This document shows positions 8,266 to 17,152 of a stretch of DNA of 60,079 nt, one piece after another. Source of the DNA: Sterolibacterium sp964437515 (GTDB lineage Bacteria; Pseudomonadota; Gammaproteobacteria; Burkholderiales; Rhodocyclaceae). The stretch is from positions 1 to 60,079 of the forward strand of contig CAYTHB010000010.1 of assembly GCA_964437515.1 (NCBI GenBank). The letters are read 5' to 3'. Numbering within the stretch: the stretch's first letter is position 1; each line of letters starts with the position of its first letter. Position numbers and translations under genes: made by a program. Under the pieces are notes generated by a model, which worked only from the letters and a program-made list of their open reading frames with translations, did not search any database and had not been told where the DNA came from.

Positions 8266-8886
8266 TCAAGCCTGTGTCGTCACGGGGTGAATCGCAAATA
8301 CCGTTGGATCATCGCCATGTTCCAGCAAGATGCGTCGTACCCGATCTTGCCATTTCATGCCAAAAAGCCGTCTTTCTTCGGTGCTGGCACTTCCTTGGAG
8401 GCATCGTTGCATCAGCGCAGGGATATCAGGATCCATGGCAATTTGTCGCAAATGGGCAGCACCATCAACCTGAGTACCGGTGTCGAGTCGGGTAAAGCGG
8501 ATTTCCAGCGGAATGTCGGCATCAAATGCCATCAGATCCCGACGATCAAACTGGCCGCCAAGACCTTTGAATCCCGTATCGACTGTGGCACCTGTCAGCA
8601 TCGTGACCACATTGGCAATCACGCCGGTAACCCCATTCAGGAGGCTGTCTTTGAATTCGACTCGCACAGCACCCCGTTCGGGAAGTTCATTTTTGTAAAG
8701 GTTGTGCAATGCTTTGTGCGTCAGCATATAAGCCCCCGCAACGGTGGGGCAGGAGTGACCAGCCAGTTTGACGACATCGAGATAGTGGTATTCGATGATG
8801 CCATCAGTTGCAGCACCGAGGAAGTTCGCAAGAGGATCTCGCAGTGTCAGGGATGGAACCGCAGCAAAAAAATCAGGTGATTGCAT
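8266..8886 (-). CDS. FmdE-like protein
   Basis: A 206-residue soluble protein. The segment VVKLAGHSCPTVAGAYMLTHKAL, near residues 37-60, matches the conserved core of the FmdE family (named after a formylmethanofuran dehydrogenase subunit), with the GHxCP motif intact. There are no methanogenesis genes here, so the FmdE name says only fold. It starts 9 bp after the NnrS-like membrane gene and is the last gene of a leftward set (DUF59, DUF2249, NnrS-like, FmdE-like) that precedes nirB. The context suggests a part in nitrogen-oxide metabolism or metal-cofactor handling; the reaction is unknown. Confidence 0.7.
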   Translation of the reverse strand: MQSPDFFAAVPSLTLRDPLANFLGAATDGIIEYHYLDVVKLAGHSCPTVAGAYMLTHKALHNLYKNELPERGAVRVEFKDSLLNGVTGVIANVVTMLTGATVDTGFKGLGGQFDRRDLMAFDADIPLEIRFTRLDTGTQVDGAAHLRQIAMDPDIPALMQRCLQGSASTEERRLFGMKWQDRVRRILLEHGDDPTVFAIHPVTTQA

Positions 8887-8895
8887 GATGGGAAC

Positions 8896-9996
8896 TCAAT
8901 GTTTTTTAGGGTTTTTGCGTACAGACAGCAGCATGGTCAGAATGAAAATGGCGAGTGCGAATGCATTGCCGAGTCCTGCAAGCTGGTGCCATGAAATCAC
9001 GACGTTTGAAGAGGGCAGAAAATCGGTGACGAATCGCGCCAATGTGGTGAGGTGCAGCATAATTAGCGGCAAATAGAAGATGGGATGATAGGGAATCCGG
9101 ATGCGGACAATGGCAGGAAAGATGATGGGCGCGTGTCCTATTATCATCGAAAAAACAAAGCCAAGAAAAATGCTATGTAAAGCCGCATCACGCAAAGCGG
9201 TTCCGGCGGCTTCACTCTCAAAACCACCCATCAGGCCAAGTACGCCACCCGTTGCCAGCCAGAGATAACCTCCCATGAGGCAAAACGCAATGAATCGGGT
9301 GAGTCCTGTTTGCTTGATGGTGCGTCGTGCAATATCGTAGCGGAGTAGCCATCCGGCGAGCACGACAAGCATGAATGCGTAAATTTTTAATCCGACAGAT
9401 TCATCCCAGAATGCGAACGTCAATCCGAAAAGAATCATGCTCGTCAGCAGGCCGAAAAATTGTTGTGCGCGGGGTGGGGTGGGCATGTAGCGCGTCAGTT
9501 CCAGGCGCTCTCCTGCGATGGTAAGAATCAAAAAAGCCATCCACCAAGGGACGGATGGTGAAATCAGTCCACTGACCAGCCATGCCATGCTTCCAGCCAG
9601 CCATCCGAATGCGCCGAGTGTCAGTGTGGCGGTATAAAGTGCTGTTTGTTGGCGAAATATCAGCACGCTTCCTTCAAAAAGTATCGAGCCGCCGAGTATG
9701 CTGAATCCCTGCGCAATGACAATGGGTAATCCGACGATGAGGGCTAGGCCACTTAATCCCGCACTCAGTGGTGCCAGATAAGCCCATGGGCGGGCTAGGG
9801 CGACCGCGCGCTCCAGACTGATGACAGTTCCGAAAAAAGCGGGAATCATCAAGATGCCATGCCCCCATGCCCAGTTGGAAGCTATTTCAGGGAGAGGTAT
9901 TTGTGTGACGGAAAGGCGCATCAATCCTGCCACCACGCCTGCCACCAATGCAAGCATGCCAAAAAACAGCAAGGGCAGACGCGCGAGTGGGCTCAT
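8896..9996 (-). CDS. NnrS-like multi-pass membrane protein
   Basis: A 366-residue protein with about ten to twelve hydrophobic helices and short loops. The segment HSIFLGFVFSMIIGHAPIIFPAIV carries paired histidines and an IIGHAP motif that resemble the haem- and copper-binding NnrS family, which is linked to nitric-oxide resistance. A further H in helix 2 (WGHGILM) could be a ligand. The resemblance is partial, so I call it NnrS-like rather than NnrS. It lies between DUF2249 and FmdE-like genes in a set that has an NsrR-like site upstream, which supports a nitric-oxide role. Confidence 0.6.
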   Translation of the reverse strand: MSPLARLPLLFFGMLALVAGVVAGLMRLSVTQIPLPEIASNWAWGHGILMIPAFFGTVISLERAVALARPWAYLAPLSAGLSGLALIVGLPIVIAQGFSILGGSILFEGSVLIFRQQTALYTATLTLGAFGWLAGSMAWLVSGLISPSVPWWMAFLILTIAGERLELTRYMPTPPRAQQFFGLLTSMILFGLTFAFWDESVGLKIYAFMLVVLAGWLLRYDIARRTIKQTGLTRFIAFCLMGGYLWLATGGVLGLMGGFESEAAGTALRDAALHSIFLGFVFSMIIGHAPIIFPAIVRIRIPYHPIFYLPLIMLHLTTLARFVTDFLPSSNVVISWHQLAGLGNAFALAIFILTMLLSVRKNPKKH

Positions 9997-10007
9997 GTTT
10001 TATTCAC

Positions 10008-10286
10008 TCAATGACCACAGGCTCGGGGTGGAGCGGCATTTTCTGTTTTGCCGATTCGCACACGCCAGAGGTTCGGCCCTTGTTCCAGATAATCCCAAGT
10101 GAACTCCCCTTTGGATTGCGCCTGGAATTGATAAAAGAGAGGTTTGGGATCGTGGTCGTTGATTAACAGAAAAGCATCCCCTGATGAAAGACTGTCGAAT
10201 GTGTTGAAAATCAGCGGATGACGATCTCGTGGAGGGATCGCCCGCACATCGACGATGGTATTGATGTTTTCTGTGCTTGTATTCAT
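10008..10286 (-). CDS. DUF2249 domain protein
   Basis: A 92-residue protein with the DUF2249 pattern: an N-terminal VDVRAIPPRDRHPLIFNTFD, then SGDAFLLINDHDPKPLFYQF, and TWDYLEQGPNLWRVRIGK near the end. The fold resembles TusA-like small proteins, and family members are often beside nitric-oxide or denitrification genes. Its biochemical role is not established. A good ribosome site (AGGTGATTTA) supports the ATG at 10284-10286. A paralogue lies at 22293-22577; both share the WDYLEQGP motif. Confidence 0.85.
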   Translation of the reverse strand: MNTSTENINTIVDVRAIPPRDRHPLIFNTFDSLSSGDAFLLINDHDPKPLFYQFQAQSKGEFTWDYLEQGPNLWRVRIGKTENAAPPRACGH

Positions 10287-10317
10287 TAAATCACCTACTC
10301 AGGAACAAGGAAAAGAT

Positions 10318-10653
10318 TTACCAACCAAAGTGCTTGCGTGCCTCTTCACACATCATCGACGGATGCCAGGGGGGTTCCCAAACCAGGCGAACTTCGCGTG
10401 CCACAGATTCAGATAGCTGCTCGTTCAAAACCACGTCGACATCGTCAAGAATCATCTCACTCATGGGGCAAGCTGGTGATGTCATGGTCATTTCGATCGT
10501 TATCTTGCGGTTTTCTGTATCGACGTCCAAAAGGTAAATCAATCCGAGATCAACGATGTTCATGCCAATTTCCGGATCCATCACCCGGCGCAAGGCATCG
10601 AGCAAGGTATCTTGTTGCGGGAGGGGCTCTAAAATGGGATGTGTTTGTGTCAT
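10318..10653 (-). CDS. DUF59/MIP18 (SufT-like) metal-sulfur cluster assembly protein
   Basis: About 111 residues. The segment LLDALRRVMDPEIGMNIVDLGLIYLLDV followed by MTMTSPACPMSEMILDDV is the DUF59 core with its conserved cysteine (SPACPM). The family takes part in iron-sulfur cluster maturation (SufT, PaaD, MIP18). The start is uncertain: the ATG at 10651-10653 gives the usual length, while in-frame starts at 10671 and 10674 would add six or seven residues. It heads the leftward gene set that ends in the FmdE-like gene. An NsrR-like site lies about 60 bp upstream, which fits repair of clusters damaged by nitric oxide. Confidence 0.85.
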   Translation of the reverse strand: MTQTHPILEPLPQQDTLLDALRRVMDPEIGMNIVDLGLIYLLDVDTENRKITIEMTMTSPACPMSEMILDDVDVVLNEQLSESVAREVRLVWEPPWHPSMMCEEARKHFGW

Positions 10654-10709
10654 GGTCGATAAAAGATTCATCAATGGTACGTTGTCATCCTATCATCGAA
10701 AATCCACAT

Positions 10710-10732
10710 AATCAATATAAAAAATACATCTT
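10710..10732 (-). promoter_or_regulatory. candidate NsrR-type binding site
   Basis: The minus strand holds AAGATGTATTT, an exact match to the NsrR half-site AAGATGYATTT, followed after one base by a degenerate second half. The 23-bp segment matches the one at 22652-22674 at 18 of 23 positions. It is upstream of the DUF59-DUF2249-NnrS-like-FmdE gene set. Confidence 0.5.
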
Positions 10733-10866
10733 ACTGGGGTCATATTGGATCCGACGGACGAACGCTAACACGTCATTCCGCATTGCGTATAATCTGCATT
10801 ATGTTAAATAACGGATGGTGCGTAATATCTGCTGTTTGAATTTTCCACTTTTGATATCTGTTTGAA

Positions 10867-10904
10867 CCCCGCACCGATCTGATGACTGGCTGTTCGGTAC
10901 GGGG
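10867..10904 (-). terminator. possible terminator hairpin after the aminotransferase
   Basis: CCCCG, one unpaired base, then ACCGA pairs with TCGGT, one base, CGGGG (10867-10877 with 10894-10904). It lies 9 bp past the aminotransferase stop. The U-run expected downstream on the minus strand is weak. Confidence 0.4.
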
Positions 10905-10912
10905 CTACATTC

Positions 10913-12133
10913 TTACAGCACTGCCGCGATGGAATCTGCGACGTAGTCAATGTTACGGGTGTTGAGTGCAGCCAGACAGATGCGGCCAGTACTGACGGCA
11001 TAGATTCCAAACTCGGTCTTTAGCCGTTCTACCTGAGCGGCATTGAGCCCGGTATAGGAAAACATACCGCGTTGCTGAGTCACGAATGTGAAGTCCTGTT
11101 TAACACCACGTTCCTTCAGCTTGGCAACCAGACTGACTCGCATGCTGCGAATACGATCCCGCATACCGGCCAGCTCGTCGTCCCACATTTTGCGTAATTG
11201 AGGATCCGACAATACTGCAGCGACCACAGCACCGCCGTGTGTGGGTGGATTTGAATAGTTGGTACGGATGACACGCTTGACCTGGCTTAATACACGTGCA
11301 CTTTCGTCTTTGCTGGCGGTAACAATGGACAATGCACCAACCCGCTCACCATAGAGTGAGAAAGATTTTGAAAATGAACTGGATACGAAAAACGACAGAC
11401 CTGACTTGGCGAACAAACGTGGGGCAATGGCATCGGCTTCAATATCTTCTGAAAAGCCTTGATAGGCCATATCGATGAAAGGAATCAACTGACGGCTTGA
11501 GCAAAGATCAACCACTTCACCCCATTGCGCTTCGGTCAAATCTGCACCGGTTGGATTGTGGCAGCAGGCATGTAACACAATGATGGAACCTGCGGGCAGA
11601 TTGCCTAGTGTTGATTTGAGACCCGAGAAATTCACGCCACGGGTTGCGGCATCGTAATACGGATAGGTTTCCACAGGGAAGCCTGCGGATTCAAACAGCG
11701 CGCGATGGTTTTCCCAGCTGGGATCACTGATATAGACACGGGTGTCAGGCAGCAGACGCTTAAGATAATCTGCCCCCACTTTTAACGCGCCTGTTCCTCC
11801 AAGTGCCTCTACCGTCAGCACGCGACCTGCCGCCAACAAGGGAGAGTCTGCGCCAAACAGCAGATTCTGTACTGCTTGATTGTAAGCTGCTAACCCTTCG
11901 ATCGGCTGATAGCCACGTGCTGGCATAGCTTCAAGGCGTGCTTTTTCAGCCGCCTTGACCGCTGCCAGCAAAGGAATCTTGCCGTTATCATCAAAAAACA
12001 CACCCACGCCAAGATTAACCTTGTTACTGCGCGTGTCGGCATTGAAGGCTTCATTCAACCCCAGAATAGGGTCGCGCGGTGCCATTTCCACAGCGGCGAA
12101 AAGGGAGGATGTCGTCGAAGTGTTCATGTTCAT
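10913..12133 (-). CDS. aromatic/aspartate aminotransferase (class I PLP)
   Basis: A 406-residue fold-type I aminotransferase of the AspC/TyrB subgroup. It shows DPILGLNEAFNAD near the N-terminus, the LGGTGAL turn, HACCHNPTG for the cofactor phosphate and carboxylate, and SSFSKSFSLYGERVG, in which the first lysine binds PLP. It exchanges amino groups between aspartate or aromatic amino acids and 2-oxoglutarate. Which substrate dominates cannot be read from sequence. Starts at 12133 and 12127 are both possible; GGAACC lies just ahead. It is divergent from uvrB across 93 bp, an arrangement that recurs in proteobacteria. Confidence 0.93.
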   Translation of the reverse strand: MNMNTSTTSSLFAAVEMAPRDPILGLNEAFNADTRSNKVNLGVGVFFDDNGKIPLLAAVKAAEKARLEAMPARGYQPIEGLAAYNQAVQNLLFGADSPLLAAGRVLTVEALGGTGALKVGADYLKRLLPDTRVYISDPSWENHRALFESAGFPVETYPYYDAATRGVNFSGLKSTLGNLPAGSIIVLHACCHNPTGADLTEAQWGEVVDLCSSRQLIPFIDMAYQGFSEDIEADAIAPRLFAKSGLSFFVSSSFSKSFSLYGERVGALSIVTASKDESARVLSQVKRVIRTNYSNPPTHGGAVVAAVLSDPQLRKMWDDELAGMRDRIRSMRVSLVAKLKERGVKQDFTFVTQQRGMFSYTGLNAAQVERLKTEFGIYAVSTGRICLAALNTRNIDYVADSIAAVL

Positions 12134-12226
12134 ACAGGTTCCATGATCTGCCGTTAGTCGCGGCTTATGTGAAAATAGGACATTTTACTCAAGAACTACG
12201 TTTCTTCATCAAGCAAAATACCCATC

Positions 12227-14278
12227 TTGCCGAATATACAAACCTTTCCCGATAGCCCCTTTCGCCTCCACCTACCCTTCCAGCCGGCGGGCGATCAGCC
12301 GACTGCCATCGCGCAACTGGTCGAGGGTATCGAGGATGGGCTGATGTATCAAACCCTGCTGGGGGTTACCGGCTCGGGCAAGACCTTTACCATGGCCAAT
12401 GTCATCGCCCGCACCGGGCGACCGGCGATTGTCATGGCGCCCAACAAGACACTGGCGGCACAGCTCTACGCAGAATTCCGCGAGTTCTTTCCCGAGAACG
12501 CCGTCGAGTATTTCGTCTCCTACTACGATTACTACCAGCCCGAAGCCTATGTGCCCTCGCGTGACCTGTTCATCGAAAAGGATTCGAGCATCAATGAGCA
12601 CATCGAGCAGATGCGTCTTTCCGCCACCAAGGCTTTGCTGGAACGCCGTGATTGCGTGATCGTGGCAAGTGTTTCCGCCATCTACGGGATTGGCGATCCG
12701 GTTGATTATCACAGCATGATTTTGCACCTGCGCGAAGGCGAAAAACTCGCGCAGCGCGACATCATCCGGCGGCTCACCGAAATGCAGTACGAACGCAACG
12801 AGATGGATTTCCAGCGCGGCATCTACCGTGTGCGCGGTGATGTGATTGACGTGTTTCCCGCTGAAAATGCGGAACATGCCATACGTATCGAGTTGTTTGA
12901 TGACGAAGTGGAATCCCTCACCCTGTTCGATCCACTCACTGGCCATACGCGGCAGAAACTCAGCCGTTTCACGGTGTATCCCGCCAGCCATTACGTCACC
13001 CCGCGCGCCACCGTGGTTCGCGCCATCGAGCACATCAAAACGGAATTGCGCAGCCGCATCGAGTTCTTTCAAAGTGACCAAAAACTCGTCGAATGTCAGC
13101 GCATCGAAACCCGCACCCGTTTCGATCTGGAAATGCTCGATCAGCTCGGTTTTTGCAAAGGCATCGAAAATTACTCGCGTCACCTCTCCGGTCGCCAGCC
13201 CGGCGAAGCCCCGCCGACGCTGATCGACTATCTGCCTACACAAGCCCTGATGTTTCTTGACGAAAGCCACGTCACCGTGCCGCAGATCGGCGGCATGTAC
13301 AAAGGCGACCGGGCGCGCAAGGAAAATCTCGTCGACTACGGTTTTCGCCTGCCTTCCGCGCTTGATAACCGCCCGCTGCGCTTCGAGGAATTTGAACGGC
13401 TGATGCCACAAACCATCTTCGTCTCCGCCACGCCCGCCGATTACGAAGCCCGTCATCAGGGGCAAGTGGTGGAACAGGTGGTGCGTCCGACCGGGCTGGT
13501 CGATCCGGTACTCATCGTGCGCCCAGCGATGAGTCAAGTCGATGATCTGCTCGGGGAAATCAAGCTGCGTGTCGCTGTTCAAGAGCGCGTGCTGGTGACC
13601 ACGCTGACCAAGCGACTCGCCGAACAGCTCTCCGAATATTTTGCTGATAATGGCATCAAGGTGCGCTATCTGCACTCCGACATCGAAACCGTCGAACGCG
13701 TCGAAATCATCCGCGATCTGCGCTTGGGCGTGTTTGATGTGTTGATCGGCATCAACCTGCTGCGCGAAGGGCTGGATATCCCCGAGGTTTCACTGGTCGC
13801 CATTCTCGATGCCGACAAAGAAGGCTTCCTGCGCTCTACCCGCTCGCTGATTCAGACCATCGGCCGCGCTGCCCGTCACATCCACGGCACCGCCCTGCTC
13901 TACGCCGACCGCATCACCGACTCGATGCAACGCGCGATGGACGAAGCCGAACGGCGACGCAACAAACAGCTCGCCCACAACGCTGAACACGGCATTACTC
14001 CACAGGGGGTCAGCAAGCGCATCAAGGACATCATCGACGGTGTTTATGAACATGACGATGCACCGCAAAAACTCAAGGCCGCGCAGCAGCAGGCACGCTA
14101 TGAAGTCATGGGCGAAAAAGAACTGGCACGGGAAATCAAACGGCTGGAAAAAGCCATGCAGGAATACGCCAAAAACCTCGAATTCGAACAGGCGGCTGCT
14201 GCGCGTGACGAGTTGTTTCGATTACGCAGCCAGGTCTTTGGGGCGGATGTGCATGGCGGAGATACTGCTGAGCGATAA
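12227..14278 (+). CDS. uvrB: excinuclease ABC subunit UvrB
   Basis: A 683-residue helicase-like DNA damage sensor for nucleotide excision repair. The Walker A GVTGSGKTFT, the beta-hairpin region YYDYYQPEAYVPSRDLFIEKD, the Walker B-type FLDESHVTVPQ, motif VI QTIGRAARH and the C-terminal UVR domain (LEKAMQEYAKNLEFEQAAAARDELFRL) are all present. The only start that gives a normal N-terminus is TTG at 12227-12229; no ATG or GTG is available near, so translation may start weakly. The gene stands alone with a divergent aminotransferase upstream. Confidence 0.96.
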   Translation: MPNIQTFPDSPFRLHLPFQPAGDQPTAIAQLVEGIEDGLMYQTLLGVTGSGKTFTMANVIARTGRPAIVMAPNKTLAAQLYAEFREFFPENAVEYFVSYYDYYQPEAYVPSRDLFIEKDSSINEHIEQMRLSATKALLERRDCVIVASVSAIYGIGDPVDYHSMILHLREGEKLAQRDIIRRLTEMQYERNEMDFQRGIYRVRGDVIDVFPAENAEHAIRIELFDDEVESLTLFDPLTGHTRQKLSRFTVYPASHYVTPRATVVRAIEHIKTELRSRIEFFQSDQKLVECQRIETRTRFDLEMLDQLGFCKGIENYSRHLSGRQPGEAPPTLIDYLPTQALMFLDESHVTVPQIGGMYKGDRARKENLVDYGFRLPSALDNRPLRFEEFERLMPQTIFVSATPADYEARHQGQVVEQVVRPTGLVDPVLIVRPAMSQVDDLLGEIKLRVAVQERVLVTTLTKRLAEQLSEYFADNGIKVRYLHSDIETVERVEIIRDLRLGVFDVLIGINLLREGLDIPEVSLVAILDADKEGFLRSTRSLIQTIGRAARHIHGTALLYADRITDSMQRAMDEAERRRNKQLAHNAEHGITPQGVSKRIKDIIDGVYEHDDAPQKLKAAQQQARYEVMGEKELAREIKRLEKAMQEYAKNLEFEQAAAARDELFRLRSQVFGADVHGGDTAER

Positions 14279-14297
14279 CAACCGGATTCACAGAAGC

Positions 14298-14621
14298 TTA
14301 TGTTGTATGTAGTTCCTCGCGGATCACGCGGCGAAGCGTAGATTCGATTTGCTCTCCCATCATGGCCTGATGCAGTGCCTGATTGATGAGTGTCTGATAG
14401 CCGCGCTCCCCGGCCTTGGCTTTGAAGAACGCGATGACTGAACCATCCAGCATGATCGAAACGCGCTGCTTGCCCAAATGTGCATTGACGGCAGTTGCGA
14501 ATTCTTCCCGGCTCACATCCTTGCCGCCAACCCGCAATTTCGCCCGCGACAAATCGCTGGCCGTCAGCTGCGGTGCATCGTCAGAAGACACCATAGGTTT
14601 GGTAGAAGAGGCTGATTTCAT
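14298..14621 (-). CDS. brnA: BrnA-type antitoxin (ribbon-helix-helix)
   Basis: A 107-residue protein that starts MKSASSTKPMVSSDD. The C-terminal half has RVSIMLDGSVIAFFKAKAGERGYQTLINQALHQAM, the BrnA pattern of a DNA-binding strand followed by two helices. BrnA neutralises BrnT and represses the shared promoter. The ATG at 14619-14621 lies inside the end of brnT, with a 41-nt overlap in another frame, so translation is coupled. A longer in-frame extension to 14681 is rejected because it runs through brnT. Confidence 0.85.
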   Translation of the reverse strand: MKSASSTKPMVSSDDAPQLTASDLSRAKLRVGGKDVSREEFATAVNAHLGKQRVSIMLDGSVIAFFKAKAGERGYQTLINQALHQAMMGEQIESTLRRVIREELHTT

Positions 14622-14865
14622 CGTTGTCCGCCTTTCGCATGGAAATGATACGGATTGTCTCGTCAGATTCAACATGCACAATCAGCACCACCAGACAATC
14701 CAGATGACCGATGCCGATCATGCGCTGCTCGCCGTAATCGTAGCCGTCCCGCGTATCCTCAAATACGGCCATCGGACTGTCAAAAACCTTTTCCGCATCG
14801 GCAAAATCCAGCCCATGCTTTTGCAGGTTAATCTGGCGTTTGGCCTCGTCCCATGTGTAGCGCAT
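14581..14865 (-). CDS. brnT: BrnT-type ribonuclease toxin
   Basis: A 94-residue protein with the BrnT pattern: YTWDEAKRQINLQKHGLDFADAEKVFD, then a GEQRMIGIGHL strand and RIISMRKADNDE. BrnT toxins are RelE-like ribonucleases that stop translation. It precedes brnA, the normal gene order for this type II system. The C-terminus is a little longer than usual (ISLFYQTYGVF), which creates the overlap with brnA. There is no ribosome site ahead of the ATG, and the predicted transcription start falls at or next to it, so the message may be leaderless. Confidence 0.87.
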   Translation of the reverse strand: MRYTWDEAKRQINLQKHGLDFADAEKVFDSPMAVFEDTRDGYDYGEQRMIGIGHLDCLVVLIVHVESDETIRIISMRKADNDEISLFYQTYGVF

Positions 14866-14872
14866 ATTTTGT

Positions 14873-14900
14873 ATTATATATATATTTATATATACGTCAA
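14873..14900 (-). promoter_or_regulatory. brnTA promoter with AT-rich dyad
   Basis: The minus strand has TTGACG (14900-14895), a 16-bp spacer and TATAAT (14878-14873). The spacer and -10 box are an almost pure TATA tract that is close to palindromic, a likely BrnA operator. Transcription should begin about 14866, next to the brnT start codon. Confidence 0.7.
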
Positions 14901-15058
14901 GCCATTTTGTTGTGGCTTGTCAGCAGAGCAATTCCATCACTTCCTCGCACGATCTGAGGCACATCGAATAAAATGCCGAATTCTTCGCTGACTGACGGCT
15001 CTGATTCTTTAAGTATTCAGTGTGCCATGTCCGCGCTCCCTTGCTTCAGGAATTTCTC

Positions 15059-16642
15059 ATGACCCAAATCCACCTGTTCGACTCCACCTTGCGCGATGGC
15101 GCGCAGGCTCAAGGGATTTCTTACTCTGTTGAGGATAAGATCAAGATTGTTCAAGCTCTCGACGATCTGGGGGTGAGTTATATCGAGGCGGGCAATCCTG
15201 GCTCGAATCCCAAGGATATGGAGTTCTTCAAACGTGCTGCAGCACTGAAGCTGAAGAATGCCAAGATCATTGCCTTTGGTGCGACGCGCAAGGTTGGCAT
15301 CGAGGCGGCGGCGGATAGCAATCTGCAATCCCTGCTCAAGGCAGGGACGGACGCACTCTGTATTTTCGGCAAGAGCTGGGATTATCAGGTGACCGATATT
15401 CTGCGTACCACGCTGGACGAGAACCTGGCGATGATCGGTGACACCATTCGTTATCTCAAGCAGCAGGACAAGGAAGTGGTGTTTGATGCCGAGCATTTCT
15501 TTGATGGTTACAAGGCCAACCCGGAATATTCCTTGCGGGCATTGGCGGCAGCGGCGGATGCGGGAGCGGACTGTCTAGTGCTGTGCGACACCAATGGCGG
15601 CACTTTTCCCGATGAGATATTCAGCATCACCCAGACGGTGCGCCAGCGTTTCAAAACCGCGATCGGCATCCATTGCCACAACGACGGCGAAATGGCGGTC
15701 GCCAACTCCATCCGCGCGGTGCAGGCTGGGGCGACGCAGGTGCAAGGCACAATCAATGGCATCGGCGAACGCTGTGGCAACGCGAATCTTTGCTCCATTC
15801 TGCCCAATCTGCAGCTCAAGCTGGGCTATAGCTGCATCTCTGCTGAAAACATGCGTCATCTCACGCCAGTGGCGCGCTTTGTCAGTGAGATTGCCAACAT
15901 CATTCATAACGAAAAAGCACCGTATGTCGGCAACGATGCTTTTGCCCATAAGGGCGGCATGCACATTGATGCGGTACACAAGAACCCCATTTCCTACGAG
16001 CACATCAACCCTGAAACCGTCGGCAATGCGCGGCATATCCTGATGTCCGAAGTCGCTGGACGCAGCACCTTGCTCGCCAAGATCAACGCGCTTGATCCTT
16101 CACTGAAAAAGGATTCGCCACAAACCCAGAAGGTACTGGATCGGCTCAAGGAGCTGGAGCACGAGGGCTATCAGTTTGAAACAGCGGAAAGCTCCTTTGA
16201 ACTGGTGCTGCGCAAGGAGCTGGGTTTGTATCAACCGTTCTTTGAACGCAAGGACTTCAAAGTCATCGTCAGCGAGCCGTCTGATAATGCCCACGGCATC
16301 AATTCGTCGGCAATGATTAAAATTGCCGTCGGCACGCAGGAAGAGATCACCGCTGCCGAAGGTGACGGCCCGGTCAATGCACTGGACAAAGCAGTACGCA
16401 AGGCACTGGAGCGGTTTTATCCGGCAGTCAAAGACATCAAGCTGACGGACTACAAGGTGCGCGTGCTTAATTCCGATCAGGCTTCCGCAGCCAAGGTACG
16501 GGTGTTGATCGAAACCACCGATCATCAAAGCAGCTGGACGACCATCGGTGTTTCTACCGACATCATTGATGCTTCCTGGCGGGCACTGGTCGATGCGATT
16601 GAATACAAATTGCTGCGCGATCAACAAAAAGTCGTACAATGA
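15059..16642 (+). CDS. cimA: (R)-citramalate synthase
   Basis: A 527-residue enzyme of the 2-isopropylmalate/homocitrate synthase superfamily. It starts MTQIHLFDSTLRDGAQ; the catalytic FDSTLRDGAQ motif, GNPGSNPKD, the metal-binding GIHCHNDGEMAVANS and GNANL are characteristic of the long CimA type. The C-terminal 130 residues form the LeuA-type allosteric dimerisation domain. It condenses pyruvate and acetyl-CoA to citramalate, the first step of the threonine-independent isoleucine route. The start at 15059, with AGGAA upstream, is preferred over 15020, which would add residues ahead of the conserved N-terminus. Confidence 0.9.
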   Translation: MTQIHLFDSTLRDGAQAQGISYSVEDKIKIVQALDDLGVSYIEAGNPGSNPKDMEFFKRAAALKLKNAKIIAFGATRKVGIEAAADSNLQSLLKAGTDALCIFGKSWDYQVTDILRTTLDENLAMIGDTIRYLKQQDKEVVFDAEHFFDGYKANPEYSLRALAAAADAGADCLVLCDTNGGTFPDEIFSITQTVRQRFKTAIGIHCHNDGEMAVANSIRAVQAGATQVQGTINGIGERCGNANLCSILPNLQLKLGYSCISAENMRHLTPVARFVSEIANIIHNEKAPYVGNDAFAHKGGMHIDAVHKNPISYEHINPETVGNARHILMSEVAGRSTLLAKINALDPSLKKDSPQTQKVLDRLKELEHEGYQFETAESSFELVLRKELGLYQPFFERKDFKVIVSEPSDNAHGINSSAMIKIAVGTQEEITAAEGDGPVNALDKAVRKALERFYPAVKDIKLTDYKVRVLNSDQASAAKVRVLIETTDHQSSWTTIGVSTDIIDASWRALVDAIEYKLLRDQQKVVQ

Positions 16643-16708
16643 TGTTGTCTTGTCGACATTAAATGCGGACGATGTCGATGTAAACAACGGAATTTACGGA
16701 GCTTGATC

Positions 16709-17140
16709 ATGTCGCCCGAACGCCGCCAGTTCATCCGGTTTCCCTTGCACTCCCATGTAGAAGTGCAGTTTCGTGGCATGAACTGTGTAGGTTTTTTACA
16801 AGATATTTCCCTGAGTGGCGCGCTCTTCTCCTACGGGGAAGCACAGCCTTGCTGCAATGCCTATCTGCGTCCCTGCCGTGTTCATTTGGGGCATCCCGAT
16901 CAAAAAGACAACGTCCATCTCATTTTCAACGGATTGGTCGTTCATGCGGAAGATGGCATCCTCGGAATCAAATTCATCGGCGTCGGCGAGAAGGAACGTA
17001 AAGGCTTGATACGCCTGTTCGACATGAATCAAACTGATATGGCACTGCTTGATCGTGACGTGGCGGCATTGATGAAGTTTCTGGCCAGCATAAAATCTGC
17101 TTCTACCTCCCCTACCCCCACCGCTCCCGTAAAATCCTGA
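16709..17140 (+). CDS. PilZ domain protein, probable c-di-GMP receptor
   Basis: A 143-residue protein. The N-terminal SPERRQFIRFPL gives the RxxxR c-di-GMP motif and DISLSGA the DxSxxG motif, so ligand residues are intact. The remainder is a beta-barrel followed by a helical and Ser/Thr/Pro-rich tail. The ATG at 16709 has GGAG eight bases upstream and is preferred over TTG at 16703. It lies 66 bp after cimA, with no functional link evident. The output could be motility, exopolysaccharide or another surface function. Confidence 0.85.
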   Translation: MSPERRQFIRFPLHSHVEVQFRGMNCVGFLQDISLSGALFSYGEAQPCCNAYLRPCRVHLGHPDQKDNVHLIFNGLVVHAEDGILGIKFIGVGEKERKGLIRLFDMNQTDMALLDRDVAALMKFLASIKSASTSPTPTAPVKS

Positions 17141-17152
17141 ATACGCATTTTC

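Noticed and set aside
12272..13675. 467-codon open frame opposite uvrB
   Set aside because: It is wholly antisense to an intact, well-conserved uvrB and its translation has no recognisable domain; codon structure of the sense gene explains it.
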